DNA from: Lewinellaceae bacterium
GTDB taxonomy: Bacteria; Bacteroidota; Bacteroidia; Chitinophagales; Saprospiraceae
Length of the DNA stretch: 64,000 nt
Direction: 5' to 3'
Assembly (NCBI GenBank): GCA_020636375.1
Contig: JACJXZ010000015.1
Span: 124,001 to 188,000 of the forward strand
Each line of letters begins with the position of its first letter. The stretch's first letter is position 1. Made by a program: the position numbers and the translations under genes. The notes under the pieces are model-generated. The model had not been told where the DNA came from and ran no database searches. It was given only the letters and a program-made list of their open reading frames with translations. This document shows, one piece after another, positions 8,351 to 17,480 of this stretch.

Positions 8351-9583
8351 ATGTACCGCTTACTTGGATTCGTTGCCCTGTCCGTTCTTGCTTTCAACTG
8401 CAACCGTAAAATGGCGACCCTGACGGAAGAAGAACAGCTGCGACAGAAGGCAGAACAACTGGCTCACCAATACATCATCACCGACGGCCATGTCGACCTG
8501 CCTTATCGCCTGCGGGTGCAGAACTTCCGCCTGGAACGCCAGTACATCGGCATCCCGGTCGAAACGGACGAAGGGGACTTCGACTATGTGCGCGCTAAAA
8601 AGGGCGGCCTCGATGCCCCCTTTATGTCCATTTTTATCCCGGCTTCTTACCAGGACGGCCGGGCCAAGCTGCTGGCTGACTCCCTGATCGATATGGTGCG
8701 CAGCATTACCGAGGCGCATCCTGACAAATTTGCGCTGGCCAACTCCCCGGCGGAGGTGGAGGCCAATTTCAAAAAAGGGCTGATCTCCCTGCCCATGGGC
8801 ATGGAGAACGGTGCCCCCATCGAGGGCGACCTCCGCAACGTGGCCTACTTCCACCGGCGCGGCATCCGCTACATCACGCTGACCCACAGCAAGGACAACC
8901 ACATCTGCGATTCCTCCTACGACACCACCCACACCTGGAACGGCCTGAGCCCCTTCGGGCGAGAGGCCGTCCTGGAAATGAACCGGACAGGGATCATGGT
9001 CGATGTTTCCCATATTTCCGACAGCGCCTTCTGGCAGGTCATGGAGCTTACCCGGGCACCCTGCATCGCTTCTCATTCCTCCTGCAGGAAATACACGCCC
9101 GGCTTCGAGCGCAACATGAACGACGAGATGATCAAACGCATGGGAGAGAACGGCGGCGTCATCCAGATCAACTTCGGCACCGATTTCCTGGACGGGGCCA
9201 TGAGCAAGCAAAACGACAGCATGCGGGAAGAGCTGAACGCCCTCCTGGAAAAAGAAGGCATGAAGCATTCCGATTCCGACGCACAGCCCATCATCCAACA
9301 GTTTGTAAAGGACCACCCCACGCTCTATGCCGACGTGCAAACCGTGGCCGACCACATCGGCCACGTCGTTCAACTGGCGGGTGTAGATCACGTCGGCTTC
9401 GGCTCCGATTTCGATGGGGTAGGGGATAGCCTGCCTGCCGGGCTGAAGGATGTCTCCCAGTATCCCAACCTGATTTACGAGTTGTTGAAAAGGGGGTATT
9501 CCGAGCAGGATATCGAGAAGATGTGTTATAAAAACGTCTGGCGCGTGTGGAAGGAAGTGGAGCAGGTGGCGGCGGAGCGATAA
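8351..9583 (+). CDS. Membrane dipeptidase, peptidase family M19, probable lipoprotein
   Basis: A 410-residue zinc dipeptidase (renal dipeptidase family). Motifs in order: first metal site TDGHVDLPYRL, bridging Glu in GMENGAPIEGD, VDVSHISDSAFW, IASHSSCRKY, and GFGSDFDGVGDSLPAGL near the C-terminus; all expected metal and substrate positions are present. ATG 8351 gives MYRLLGFVALSVLAFNC, a short hydrophobic leader ending in a Cys that could be lipidated, consistent with an envelope enzyme; a TTG at 8330 is an alternative. The family hydrolyses dipeptides, including some with D-residues. The gene is monocistronic by spacing. Confidence 0.93.
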   Translation: MYRLLGFVALSVLAFNCNRKMATLTEEEQLRQKAEQLAHQYIITDGHVDLPYRLRVQNFRLERQYIGIPVETDEGDFDYVRAKKGGLDAPFMSIFIPASYQDGRAKLLADSLIDMVRSITEAHPDKFALANSPAEVEANFKKGLISLPMGMENGAPIEGDLRNVAYFHRRGIRYITLTHSKDNHICDSSYDTTHTWNGLSPFGREAVLEMNRTGIMVDVSHISDSAFWQVMELTRAPCIASHSSCRKYTPGFERNMNDEMIKRMGENGGVIQINFGTDFLDGAMSKQNDSMREELNALLEKEGMKHSDSDAQPIIQQFVKDHPTLYADVQTVADHIGHVVQLAGVDHVGFGSDFDGVGDSLPAGLKDVSQYPNLIYELLKRGYSEQDIEKMCYKNVWRVWKEVEQVAAER

Positions 9584-9848
9584 GGGCCTGGCTTTTCCAC
9601 TACGCATGGCACCCTGTCAATAACCACCAGCAAATGTATCCTGAAAGCGGCGGAGAAGGCCTTGAAAAATGGGCCAGGACAGGATTGAAGGCATCCCCGC
9701 CGGCCGGGCAACCCGCCTGTGCCAGCAGGAAAGCGCCGGTACAAACGGAGGCTATAAGTGTCAGGTTTTTTATAAATTACAGGCCCGGTTTCGAAGATCA
9801 TTATTTTCAGCAATAGGATGAATAAAAAACCTAATCAAAATAAAAGCT

Positions 9849-11150
9849 ATGCTTACCATCCGTCGCTCCTTGTATCTGTTGCTCCTCCTGGCGCCGGCCT
9901 GGCTGCAGGCACAGCCCGCCGCTCTGGAGATGAAGCTCTTCAATCTGCCGGATGTCATCTTCAAACAGATCGAAACGCCCGACGGCTTCGCGGCGGCCTA
10001 TGAGCTGCATATTCGCCAGCCCATCGACCATGAAGATGCTTCCAGGGGGTATTTCTACCAGCGGGCATACCTGTCGCACCGCAGCTTCGACGCGCCCATG
10101 GTGATGGCCACCGAAGGATACCACCGGCCTTCCAACCGGTTGTACGAACTTACCGGTTACCTGGATGCCAATCAGCTGGATGTGGAACACCGCTATTTCG
10201 GCACGTCCATCCCCGACAATCCGGACCACCAATACCTCAACCTCCGGCAAGCTACCGCCGACCTGCACCGCATCCGGGAACTGCTCGGGCAAATTTATGC
10301 TCAGCCCTGGGTGAGCACCGGCATCAGCAAGGGCGGGCAGACCACCATCTTCTACCGCTATTTCTATCCGGATGACGTGGCGGCCTCCGTGCCCTACGTG
10401 GCGCCGCTCAACCTGGAGATCAAGGACAAGCGCATCTATGCCTTCCTCGATACCATCGGTTCGGATGCCTGCCGGGAGGCCATCCGGGAAGTGCAGTTCC
10501 GGTTGCTGAAAGACCGGGAAGAAGTCCTGCCCCGCCTGAAATGGTACGCTGAAGGCGCCAATTATCAGTTCACCTATCTCAGCCTGGAGCAGGCCTTCGA
10601 GTATGGCGTACTGGAATATCCGTTTTCTTTCTGGCAGGTCGGAGCGGCTACCTGCGCGGAGATTCCGGACGCCGAAACGGCCCCGCTGGATGACGTGCTC
10701 GAACACTTCATGACGGTCACCGGCCTGTCCCTGTTCACCGACGAGTCGATGACAGCCTATGCCTCCCACTACTGGCAGGCCGGCACCGAAATGGGCTACT
10801 ACGGCTATGAGACCGATGATTTCCAGGGCCTGCTCAAAGCGCTGTCGGGCGAGCCCAGCGCCGTCTTCATGCCTGGCAAAGCTCCCCTGACATTCGAGCC
10901 CGGCCTGGTAAAAAAAGTATACGATTGGACGCAAACCAGGGCAAACCAGATGATCTACATCAACGGCGGGATCGACACCTGGTCGGCCACCGGCGTGCCG
11001 CCTTCCGGCAAGGTGGACGCCCTGTGGTTTGTCATGCCCGGCAAAGACCATACCAACGCCCGAATCAAAAATATGAACGAAGCGGACCGGGAACGTTTGC
11101 TGAAGACGCTCCGGAAGTGGATGGATGAGAAAGGGGAAAACAGGCCGTAG
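9849..11150 (+). CDS. Secreted S37-family (PS-10) serine aminopeptidase
   Basis: A 433-residue exported peptidase with a signal peptide (MLTIRRSLYLLLLLAPAWLQAQ). The nucleophile motif is GISKGGQT with Ser160; the acid is probably in NGGIDTWSATGV and the His in GKDHTNARI near the C-terminus. The extended N-terminal region (LHIRQPIDHEDASRGYFYQR, VEHRYFG) is characteristic of family S37, whose known members are tripeptidyl aminopeptidases. Length and motifs are complete. ATG 9849 is supported by the signal peptide; 30 bases upstream another ATG is in a different frame. The low-complexity palindrome at 11189 lies 38 bases after the stop. Confidence 0.88.
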   Translation: MLTIRRSLYLLLLLAPAWLQAQPAALEMKLFNLPDVIFKQIETPDGFAAAYELHIRQPIDHEDASRGYFYQRAYLSHRSFDAPMVMATEGYHRPSNRLYELTGYLDANQLDVEHRYFGTSIPDNPDHQYLNLRQATADLHRIRELLGQIYAQPWVSTGISKGGQTTIFYRYFYPDDVAASVPYVAPLNLEIKDKRIYAFLDTIGSDACREAIREVQFRLLKDREEVLPRLKWYAEGANYQFTYLSLEQAFEYGVLEYPFSFWQVGAATCAEIPDAETAPLDDVLEHFMTVTGLSLFTDESMTAYASHYWQAGTEMGYYGYETDDFQGLLKALSGEPSAVFMPGKAPLTFEPGLVKKVYDWTQTRANQMIYINGGIDTWSATGVPPSGKVDALWFVMPGKDHTNARIKNMNEADRERLLKTLRKWMDEKGENRP

Positions 11151-11188
11151 TGTAGTGAAATTTTCCTTAGTTTCGCGGCATTAAACGA

Positions 11189-11259
11189 GTTGTCCGTTGC
11201 TGGTTGTTTGTTGTCCCGACAACAAACACCAAACAACAGACAACAGACAACCAACAACG
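11189..11259. repeat. Intergenic palindrome with GTTGT/ACAAC arms
   Basis: The left arm (11189-11215) is built of GTTG and TTGT words and the right arm (11218-11258) of their complements, almost without a loop. It fills most of the gap between the S37 peptidase stop and the ATG at 11264, so it lies in the 5' leader of the next gene as well as the 3' end of the previous one. Confidence 0.78.
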
Positions 11260-11263
11260 ATCC

Positions 11264-12361
11264 ATGAGAACTTTTGTACTTTCCATCTGCCTTCTACTAT
11301 CTGTTTTTCCCTCTCTGTCCGCCCAGGAAGGCGCGGCAATGGCCGATTCCGACACCACCATTTACGAAGCGGTAGAGATCATGCCCCGTTTCCCGGCCTG
11401 CGAAGACCTGGATACCACCCTTCAGGTGAAGAACCAATGTGCCCAGCAGGCCCTCCTGTCGGTGATGTATCAAAACATCAACTATCCGCTGGAAGCCCGG
11501 CAGAACAACAACGAGGGGACGGTGGTGGTCAACTTCGTCGTGGAAAAGGATGGCAGCCTGAGCAACTTCAAGATCGTGAAAGACATCGGCGGGGGCTGCG
11601 GGCTGGAAGTGCTGCGCGTGGTGGAAGGCATCCAGGAGGCCGGCGTCAAATGGGTGCCGGGCATGAACAACGGGAAGGCCGTGCGCTCCCGTTTCACGCT
11701 GCCCATCAGGTTCAAACTGGAAGAAGTGCCGCCCTTCACGGTCCTCGGGCGGGATACCGTCTATACTCAATTTGAAAAACCCCTGGAATTCAAAGGCGGA
11801 GAAGAGGCCCTGCAGGCCTATCTTACCGAAAACCTGGAATATCCTCCTTCCGGCAATGATTCCTGCCGGATGGGCCGCATCGAGCTGCAGATCATCGTCC
11901 GCCCCGACGGCGACGTGCGCATCCTCGACCTCATCGACTACAGCGGCCTGGACTTCGACTTCTGGTACGAAGCCATCAGCCTGGCCACTTCCACCTACGG
12001 CAAGTGGGTGCCGGCTACTTTCGAAGGCCGCCCGGTGACGGCCGCCTATGACATCAACCTGCCTTTCTTCCCCCCGGCCGCCGGCTGCCAACAGCGCGTC
12101 GAACAATACCAGCAGGCCAACCAACTGGCCCAGGAAGGCGCCGAGCTGTTCGACAGCGGCGAAAAAGAGGCCGGCCTGGAGAAGCTCTCCCAGGCGATCG
12201 CCCTGTTCCCGGACAACGCCAACTACCTCATCATGCGCGGCCAGGCCTACCTGGATATGAACCGCTTCGGGGAGGCCTGCGAGGATTTGACCCGGGCCCG
12301 CCGCATTTCCTTTATCGACTGGTACGATGGCGTGCTGCCGGTGATCTGTAAGCAGGAGTGA
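11264..12361 (+). CDS. Exported protein with two TonB C-terminal-like domains and TPR
   Basis: A 365-residue protein starting at ATG 11264 (MRTFVLSICLLLSVFPSLSAQ, signal peptide). Two TonB_C-like units follow: residues about 50-155 (NINYPLEARQNNNEGTVVVN then FVVEKDGSLSNFKIVKDIGG) and about 180-290 (LEYPPSGNDSCRMGRIELQI). The C-terminus (QANQLAQEGAELFDSGEKE to ITRARRISF-like end) is a TPR pair. It lacks the N-terminal membrane anchor and proline-rich spacer of true TonB energy transducers, so it is probably a periplasmic protein using TonB_C folds for binding. The frame upstream of 11264 runs through the palindrome and is not coding. Confidence 0.82.
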   Translation: MRTFVLSICLLLSVFPSLSAQEGAAMADSDTTIYEAVEIMPRFPACEDLDTTLQVKNQCAQQALLSVMYQNINYPLEARQNNNEGTVVVNFVVEKDGSLSNFKIVKDIGGGCGLEVLRVVEGIQEAGVKWVPGMNNGKAVRSRFTLPIRFKLEEVPPFTVLGRDTVYTQFEKPLEFKGGEEALQAYLTENLEYPPSGNDSCRMGRIELQIIVRPDGDVRILDLIDYSGLDFDFWYEAISLATSTYGKWVPATFEGRPVTAAYDINLPFFPPAAGCQQRVEQYQQANQLAQEGAELFDSGEKEAGLEKLSQAIALFPDNANYLIMRGQAYLDMNRFGEACEDLTRARRISFIDWYDGVLPVICKQE

Positions 12362-12687
12362 GTTAAGAATTCCTGCTGAGAGCGTAACTTTTAAGCCGAG
12401 AGAGGGATTATTTATATAGAAAGCCACACTGCCAGGTATTCCGGGCACGTTTGTATAAAAGTGTAAATGACTGGGAACGCCGGTCTTTATACGCTCACAC
12501 GGCTTTAAATTTGCTGATTAGTCTATTCATTCGCCGTCTTTTAATATCCTTTGCTCGATTTTTTTAGCGCCTGAGTAGAAAAACATATACTTTGATCAAC
12601 ATTATCTGAAACCCTCGGGCTTGCTTGCCGCCAGCAACCTTCGCATCCAAAGCATGACATGCAAACAAGCCGGCAAAACCCCAAACC
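12362..12687. other. Intergenic region, 326 bases, no gene seen
   Basis: A+T-rich at 12400-12600, with short pyrimidine tracts and no convincing open frame. TATCCTTTG at about 12546 and TATACTTTG at about 12586 resemble, but do not exactly match, the TAnnTTTG promoter element and could serve the SIMPL gene at 12688. Confidence 0.4.
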
Positions 12688-13416
12688 ATGAAAACCACAA
12701 TCTGCACCCTCCTGGCCGCAGCCCTTTGCTTCACCTCTGTTTTTAGCCAGATCAGGACAAAAGGCCGGGAAATCGAAATAACCGGAAGGGCGTCCGCCAT
12801 TCTTAGTGCCGACCAGATCGTATACCAGATCGCCATACTGAACGAGGATCCGTACGTGCAACCCGACACCTCTGTAGCTGTTCCGGCGGATATTGACTGT
12901 GAAGTAGAGAACCCCGCTGCCAACAAAGTTTCCGGAAATTTTTCCTTGCCTTATGCCCGGGAGGTTCTCGCCAGCATTCTCTCCAGGCCGGAAATGCAAG
13001 CCGAGCTGATCGAAACCAACGACTATTCCATCAACCCTTTTGAATTCCATTCCGACGAAGGCAACAGCATCCTGGTCCGTTTGTCCAGCCTGGAGTCGCT
13101 GCAGTTTTTGACCGCAGCGCTCAGGCAGTACCCCTTCTTCATTGGGCGTATCCAGGCCCTGGATTACTCCGGCCTGGATGCCGTGCAGAACAGGCTTAAA
13201 GTCGAGGCCGTTAAAAATGCCCGGGAGACGGCTGAGGCGATGCTGGCGGTTGCCGGCGCCAGGCTGGGAAAGGTGCTGAAAATCGTCGACCGCTACGCCG
13301 GGGAAGAAACCAACCGGGGCCGGTGGGAGGAAAGCACCATGGACTTGTACGGCCGGAAAAATTCGGGAACGTTTGAAGTTGCCGAAGAAGTGAGCGTGAT
13401 ATTTTCTGTTAAATGA
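12688..13416 (+). CDS. SIMPL-domain (DUF541) exported protein
   Basis: A 242-residue protein with signal peptide MKTTICTLLAAALCFTSVFS. The N-terminal part (REIEITGRASAILSADQIVY) and the C-terminal helix-strand unit (LKVEAVKNARETAEAMLAVA then GARLGKVLKIVD) are hallmarks of the SIMPL/DUF541 family, periplasmic or outer-membrane proteins of poorly defined function, linked in some bacteria to oxidative-stress defence. Residues 65-90 carry an Asp/Pro-rich insertion between the first two strands that is longer than usual. The next gene starts 75 bases downstream on the same strand. Confidence 0.82.
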   Translation: MKTTICTLLAAALCFTSVFSQIRTKGREIEITGRASAILSADQIVYQIAILNEDPYVQPDTSVAVPADIDCEVENPAANKVSGNFSLPYAREVLASILSRPEMQAELIETNDYSINPFEFHSDEGNSILVRLSSLESLQFLTAALRQYPFFIGRIQALDYSGLDAVQNRLKVEAVKNARETAEAMLAVAGARLGKVLKIVDRYAGEETNRGRWEESTMDLYGRKNSGTFEVAEEVSVIFSVK

Positions 13417-13491
13417 TAATTTGAAGAGTAATTCGTGGCAATGATTGAATTTTTTGCCCCTAATTTCTTCAAAACCCCAAAAACACGGCCC

Positions 13492-14145
13492 ATGAAACCC
13501 CTCAAAAACCACCAGGCCATCTTTTTGGCCCTGCTATTGCTGACTGTAACGATCCACCTTGCTTCCGGCCAGGATCTCTACCGGCGCCGTTCGGGGAACA
13601 TAGCCGCACCGGTATCTGCGCCCCATCTGCAGAACTGGCTGAACGCCCAGGAGCATTCCATGGAGGATTTTTTCGAGGTGGACGTTTCCTTCTCCACTTT
13701 CGACGACGGCCAAAACCCCAACGCCTATGCCCTGTGGACGGAGCCGGGCGATGGGAAGGTCGTTTTCGGAGAATCGCTGCTGCTGCACTACCTGATCGAG
13801 GGCGAAAGCGGCAAGTGGTCGATCCTGAGCGTCATGGCCCACGAGTACGGCCACATCCTGCAACGGGAACGGGGCATCGAGCTGGAAGGCCGCGCCCTGG
13901 AACTGCACGCCGATTTCCTGGCCGGTTATTACCTCGGCAAAATGTTGCCGGGCTCGCTGCGAGAACAGGCGCGCAGCGTGATGGCCGCCTCCTTTTTCGA
14001 TTTCGGGGATTACTGGCGCTCTTCCCCCGGCCACCACGGAACGCCCCAGGAGCGGATGCTCGTCGCCCTGGAGGGCTTCTCCCGGAGCAATATGTGCCTG
14101 GAGGAAGCTTTTGATTTCGGGGCGGATTTTGCGCGGTACCGGTAG
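13492..14145 (+). CDS. Exported zinc metallopeptidase-like protein (HExxH)
   Basis: A 217-residue protein starting at ATG 13492 (signal peptide MKPLKNHQAIFLALLLLTVT, cleavage probably after LASG). The zinc motif HEYGH is at 117-121, inside SVMAHEYGHILQRERGI, and a candidate third ligand lies in ALELHADFLAGYYLG (Glu137 or Asp141), the arrangement seen in neutral zinc metallopeptidases of the YpfJ type. Later HHGTPQERM matches the conserved tail of that group. An upstream ATG at 13435 would precede the signal peptide with non-signal residues and is rejected. Substrate unknown; periplasmic or secreted location is inferred. Confidence 0.8.
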   Translation: MKPLKNHQAIFLALLLLTVTIHLASGQDLYRRRSGNIAAPVSAPHLQNWLNAQEHSMEDFFEVDVSFSTFDDGQNPNAYALWTEPGDGKVVFGESLLLHYLIEGESGKWSILSVMAHEYGHILQRERGIELEGRALELHADFLAGYYLGKMLPGSLREQARSVMAASFFDFGDYWRSSPGHHGTPQERMLVALEGFSRSNMCLEEAFDFGADFARYR

Positions 14146-14268
14146 GGTGGGCGGAGTTGGAGGGTGGTTGTTGGCTCTGTAGGGCGCTGGCGGCTGCGGC
14201 TACGGTTTACACATAAGTTTGCGTTAGCTTTTTCTTAAGGGCTGGTTGCCCAGGGTGGCATCATCAGG

Positions 14269-14294
14269 ACACATAGGTTGCGCCGCCTATGTGT
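14269..14294. repeat. Small hairpin with ACACATAGG arms
   Basis: ACACATAGG at 14269-14277 and CCTATGTGT at 14286-14294 form a perfect 9-bp stem. CTATGTG recurs a few bases downstream. The 291-base gap from 14146 to 14436 also contains GGTAACTATTTAGGT at 14353-14367, a 15-mer that recurs exactly at 37204-37218. Confidence 0.55.
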
Positions 14295-14408
14295 TCTATG
14301 CGAAAACCCCTATGTGCTCTATGCGGCTAAACAGATACTATATGGTAAAGATGGTAACTATTTAGGTTAACCCCGGACGGCGTTTTCATCGATCCAATGA
14401 CCTAAAAC

Positions 14409-14431
14409 TTTTGAGGTTTCGGAAACCTCAA
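14409..14431 (-). terminator. Probable terminator of the UvrD/PcrA gene
   Basis: The inverted repeat GAGGTTT/AAACCTC, extended by flanking T and A runs, starts a few bases beyond the helicase stop codon. On the minus strand it gives a short stem with a T-rich tail. Confidence 0.55.
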
Positions 14432-14436
14432 AGGTT

Positions 14437-16728
14437 TTACAAAATCTGCAACTTCGCAAACTTCAGCATGATCTTCCTCTCCTGCGGGTCCCCCGCATCC
14501 CGGAAAAAGATAGTCGCGATCCGGCTGTCCTTCGCGCCGTCGATGCTCAGCACTTTGCCTTCGCCGAACTTGAGGTGCAGCACCTTCATGCCCGTCTGTA
14601 TGTCGCTGGCGGGAGCAGGCTTGAAATCCTTGGGGTCGATCCGGGGCATAGCGCTGTTGGTGGTTTGCCGTTTAAAGCTTCCCGACACGCGGGCGCCGCT
14701 GCTGCCCGCGCTGTCCGCGCGCTCCAGGCTGCTCATTTCGGAGCGCACGTAGGCGGTGCTTTCCACATGCCGGCCCGGGATTTCTTCCAGGAATCGGCTG
14801 GGCTCGTTGTAGCGCATCTGGCCGAAGCGGTAGCGGCTGTTGGCAAAGGAGAGGGTCAGGAACTGCTCGGCCCGGGTGATGGCCACGTAAAAGAGGCGGC
14901 GCTCTTCGTCCAGCCCCTCGGGCGTATCCAGGGAGAGGAAGGAGGGGAAGAGCTTTTCCTCCATGCCAACCACGAAGACGGATTTGAACTCCAGGCCCTT
15001 GGCGGCGTGGACGGACATGAGGGTGACGTGGTCGCCCGACTGGTTGTTGTCATCCAGGTCGGTGAGCAGGGCGATGTTCTGGAGGTAGCTGGCCAGCGAC
15101 TTGTCGGGCACCGTCTCCGTGTCGATGACGGTGTCTTCTTCCACAAAGGACTTAATGCCGTCGAGCAGGGCGTTGACGTTTTCCAGGCGGTTGAGCCCTT
15201 CGACGCTGGTGTCGTTCTTCAGGTCGTCGAGGATGCCGGAGCGCTTGGCGATGTGGGCGGCCAGTTCGTAGGCGTTGTCGCTGTCGGCCCGCTGCATGAA
15301 GGATTTGACCATGCCCACGAAGTCGTTGATGCTGTTCTGGGCGCGGGCGCCGACCTGGGCGCTGCCCAGGCACTGCCACATGGGCTTGTCTGCCTGGCTG
15401 GCCAGGGCGCTGATCTTGTCTACGGTAGCGTTGCCGATGCCTCGTTTGGGGTAGTTGATGACGCGGCGCAGGGCTTCCTCGTCGTTCGGGTTGACGGCCA
15501 GGCGGAGGTAGGCGATCAGGTCCTTCACTTCTTTGCGCTGGTAGAACGACAGGCCGCCGAACACCCGGTAGGGGACGTTGTAGCGCCGCAGGTATTCCTC
15601 GAAGACCCTTGACTGGGAGTTGGTGCGGTACAGGATGGCGATCTCGCTGTTGCTGAGGTGGAAGCGGTTTTTCTGCTCCATGATGGTGTCGGCCACCCGT
15701 TTGCCTTCCTCTCCGTCGGTCAGGGCTTTGATCACCCTGATCCGCTGGCCCTCGCCCTTGTCCGACCAGATGGTCTTCTGGATTTGCTTGCGGTTGTAGG
15801 TGATCACCTCGTTGGCCGCTTTTACGATGTGCTCGGTGGAGCGGTAGTTCTGCTCCAGCTTGAAGATCTGTATGCCGTGGGTTTTGAAATCGTTCTCAAA
15901 ATCCAGGATGTTCTGGATGGTGGCGCCCCGGAAGGCGTAGATACTCTGGGCGTCGTCGCCCACCACGCAGATATTGCGGGGGCTGCCGTCGTAGTTGATG
16001 AATTTGCGGATGATGGCGTACTGCAGGTGGTTGGTGTCCTGAAACTCGTCGACCAACACGTAGCGGAACTTTTTGCGGTATTTGTCCAGCACCCCGTCCG
16101 GGTTTTTCTGGAACAGCTCGTAGAGGCGGAAGAGCAGGTCGTCGAAGTCCATGGCGCCCGACCGTTTGCAGCGGGCGACGTACTTCTGGTAGATGGCGTA
16201 GAGGTGGGGTCGTTTGGCCATGCGGTCTTCCTGCCGCAGTTCTTCGTCCTTCTCGTAGAGTTTAGGCGTGATCAGGTTGCTCTTGGCCGAAGAGATGCGG
16301 GAGCGGACGGCGTTGACGTTGTAGGCGTCCTTGTTCAGGTTCATCTCCTTGATGATGGAGCTGATCACGCTTTTGGTGTCGTCCGTGTCATAGATGGTGA
16401 AGTTGGAGGGGTAGCCGATCTTGTCGGCCTCCACCCGCAGTATACGGGCGAAGATGGAGTGGAAGGTGCCCGCCCAGACCTTGTTGGCCCGTTCGCCGAC
16501 CACTTTGGCGATGCGTTCCTTCATCTCCCGGGCTGCCTTGTTGGTGAAGGTCAGTGCCAGGATTTCCCAGGGCGCCACGCCCTCCTCGATCAGGTGAGCG
16601 ATGCGGTAGGTGAGCACGCGCGTTTTGCCCGAGCCCGGCCCGGCGACGACCAGCACTGGCCCCTCGGTGTTTGTCACGGCGGCGCGTTGCACGTCGTTGA
16701 GTTGCTGCAGGTAGTTGTTGTTTGCCAT
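14437..16728 (-). CDS. pcrA: ATP-dependent 3'-5' DNA helicase, UvrD/PcrA family
   Basis: A 763-residue SF1A helicase. Motifs in order: Walker A VVAGPGSGKTRVL near residue 30, LTFTNKAAREMKER (Ia), VDEFQDTN (II), VVGDDAQSIYAFRGA (III), LEQNYRSTEHI (IV), MSVHAAKGLEFKSVFVVG (V) and FYVAITRAEQFLTLSFA (VI). The C-terminus GMKVLHLKFGEGKVLSI is the Tudor-like RNA-polymerase-binding tail of PcrA/UvrD. Length is normal. It unwinds DNA in mismatch and nucleotide-excision repair and removes RecA or stalled RNA polymerase. ATG 16728 gives MANNNYLQQLNDVQRAAV, the standard N-terminus. A palindrome separates it from the AhpD-like gene upstream. Confidence 0.97.
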   Translation of the reverse strand: MANNNYLQQLNDVQRAAVTNTEGPVLVVAGPGSGKTRVLTYRIAHLIEEGVAPWEILALTFTNKAAREMKERIAKVVGERANKVWAGTFHSIFARILRVEADKIGYPSNFTIYDTDDTKSVISSIIKEMNLNKDAYNVNAVRSRISSAKSNLITPKLYEKDEELRQEDRMAKRPHLYAIYQKYVARCKRSGAMDFDDLLFRLYELFQKNPDGVLDKYRKKFRYVLVDEFQDTNHLQYAIIRKFINYDGSPRNICVVGDDAQSIYAFRGATIQNILDFENDFKTHGIQIFKLEQNYRSTEHIVKAANEVITYNRKQIQKTIWSDKGEGQRIRVIKALTDGEEGKRVADTIMEQKNRFHLSNSEIAILYRTNSQSRVFEEYLRRYNVPYRVFGGLSFYQRKEVKDLIAYLRLAVNPNDEEALRRVINYPKRGIGNATVDKISALASQADKPMWQCLGSAQVGARAQNSINDFVGMVKSFMQRADSDNAYELAAHIAKRSGILDDLKNDTSVEGLNRLENVNALLDGIKSFVEEDTVIDTETVPDKSLASYLQNIALLTDLDDNNQSGDHVTLMSVHAAKGLEFKSVFVVGMEEKLFPSFLSLDTPEGLDEERRLFYVAITRAEQFLTLSFANSRYRFGQMRYNEPSRFLEEIPGRHVESTAYVRSEMSSLERADSAGSSGARVSGSFKRQTTNSAMPRIDPKDFKPAPASDIQTGMKVLHLKFGEGKVLSIDGAKDSRIATIFFRDAGDPQERKIMLKFAKLQIL

Positions 16729-16740
16729 CTCTTTTTATTA

Positions 16741-16818
16741 ATGAGTGAGTTAGTGAGGGAGTGAAGGAGTGATTGTGGGCTGCCATTCACTCCTTCACGC
16801 ATCCACTCCTTCACTCCC
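16741..16818. repeat. Palindrome with GAGTGA/TCACTC arms overlapping a gene end
   Basis: The left arm (16741-16772) consists of GAGTGAGG-type words and the right arm (16787-16818) of TCACTCCTTC-type complements. The right arm contains the stop codon and last codons of the AhpD-like gene (stop at 16795), so the element supplies that protein's final residues (EGSEGVDA). Confidence 0.78.
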
Positions 16819-17151
16819 TTCTAAAGCTTCCCAATACTCCACCGCCCTTCGCGTATGCGGGATGCAGATGGAGCCGCCCACCAGGTTGGCGATGGCGAAG
16901 ACTTCGAACACTTCGGCGCGGGTGACGCCCAGCTCATAACAAGTGCCGAGGTGGTAACGGATGCAATCGTCGCAGCGCATCACCATGGAGGCCACCAGGC
17001 CGAGCAGCTCTTTCGTCTTTTGCGGAAGCGCCCCCTCTTGATACGCATTTGTGTCGAGATTGAAAAATCGCTTCAGGACTTTATTGTCCTCCGACAGGAT
17101 TTTCTCATTCATCCGGGCCCGGTAGTCGTTGAATTCGGTTACAATGGACAT
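16795..17151 (-). CDS. AhpD-like carboxymuconolactone-decarboxylase-family protein
   Basis: A 118-residue protein with the AhpD-fold motif MRCDDCIRYHLGTCYELGVT: the CxxC pair and downstream His form the peroxidase/thiol site in AhpD-type members. The following VFEVFAIANLVGGSICIPHT is the family's second helix pair. ATG 17151 (MSIVTEFNDYRARMNEKILS) is chosen; the frame upstream runs through a palindrome. Function by family: alkylhydroperoxide or related thiol chemistry; substrate not determinable. The last residues lie in the palindrome at 16741-16818, so the native C-terminus may have been replaced. Confidence 0.88.
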   Translation of the reverse strand: MSIVTEFNDYRARMNEKILSEDNKVLKRFFNLDTNAYQEGALPQKTKELLGLVASMVMRCDDCIRYHLGTCYELGVTRAEVFEVFAIANLVGGSICIPHTRRAVEYWEALEGSEGVDA

Positions 17152-17160
17152 GGTGGTATG

Positions 17161-17230
17161 GTTGTTAGTTCTTGGTTGTGAGTTGCCAGATGCGGGTTCT
17201 GAGGGCAACTCACAACCAACAACCAACAAC
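17161..17230. repeat. Palindrome with perfect 14-bp inner stem
   Basis: GGTTGTGAGTTGCC and GGCAACTCACAACC pair perfectly; outward the arms continue as GTTGTTAGTT and AACCAACAAC words. It lies immediately upstream of the AhpD-like gene. The rest of the gap to 17480 (17231-17480) holds no recognisable gene; TATCTTTC at about 17447 resembles a -7 element for the desulfurase. Confidence 0.8.
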
Positions 17231-17480
17231 TGCGGGGTGCGGCGCAAATGTAGGGAAAAATGGGCAGCAAAACGAGGTTTGTTGAGAAGTTGCAGGCGTG
17301 TTATGAGATGAGGCGCTGTAGAAGCACAGGGCCTTGCGATCAGGATGATCGCGGCACGAGTACCAGCCGACCCGGTTCTTTCCCTCGGAGAGTTAGATAG
17401 GCTTGGGCCGGCGGGGAAACATAAACCATCCCTCCCTCAAATTCGTTATCTTTCCTGAACCGAAAAACAAAAGCTTTGCC

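Noticed and set aside
9749..9763. GGAGGCTATAAGTGT shared with about 38175 as a regulatory motif
   Set aside because: Only a 15-base match at two sites with no common position relative to a gene; kept as a note only.
17300..17400. GC-rich stretch examined as a tRNA
   Set aside because: No cloverleaf, TTCGA-type T loop or acceptor CCA could be found.
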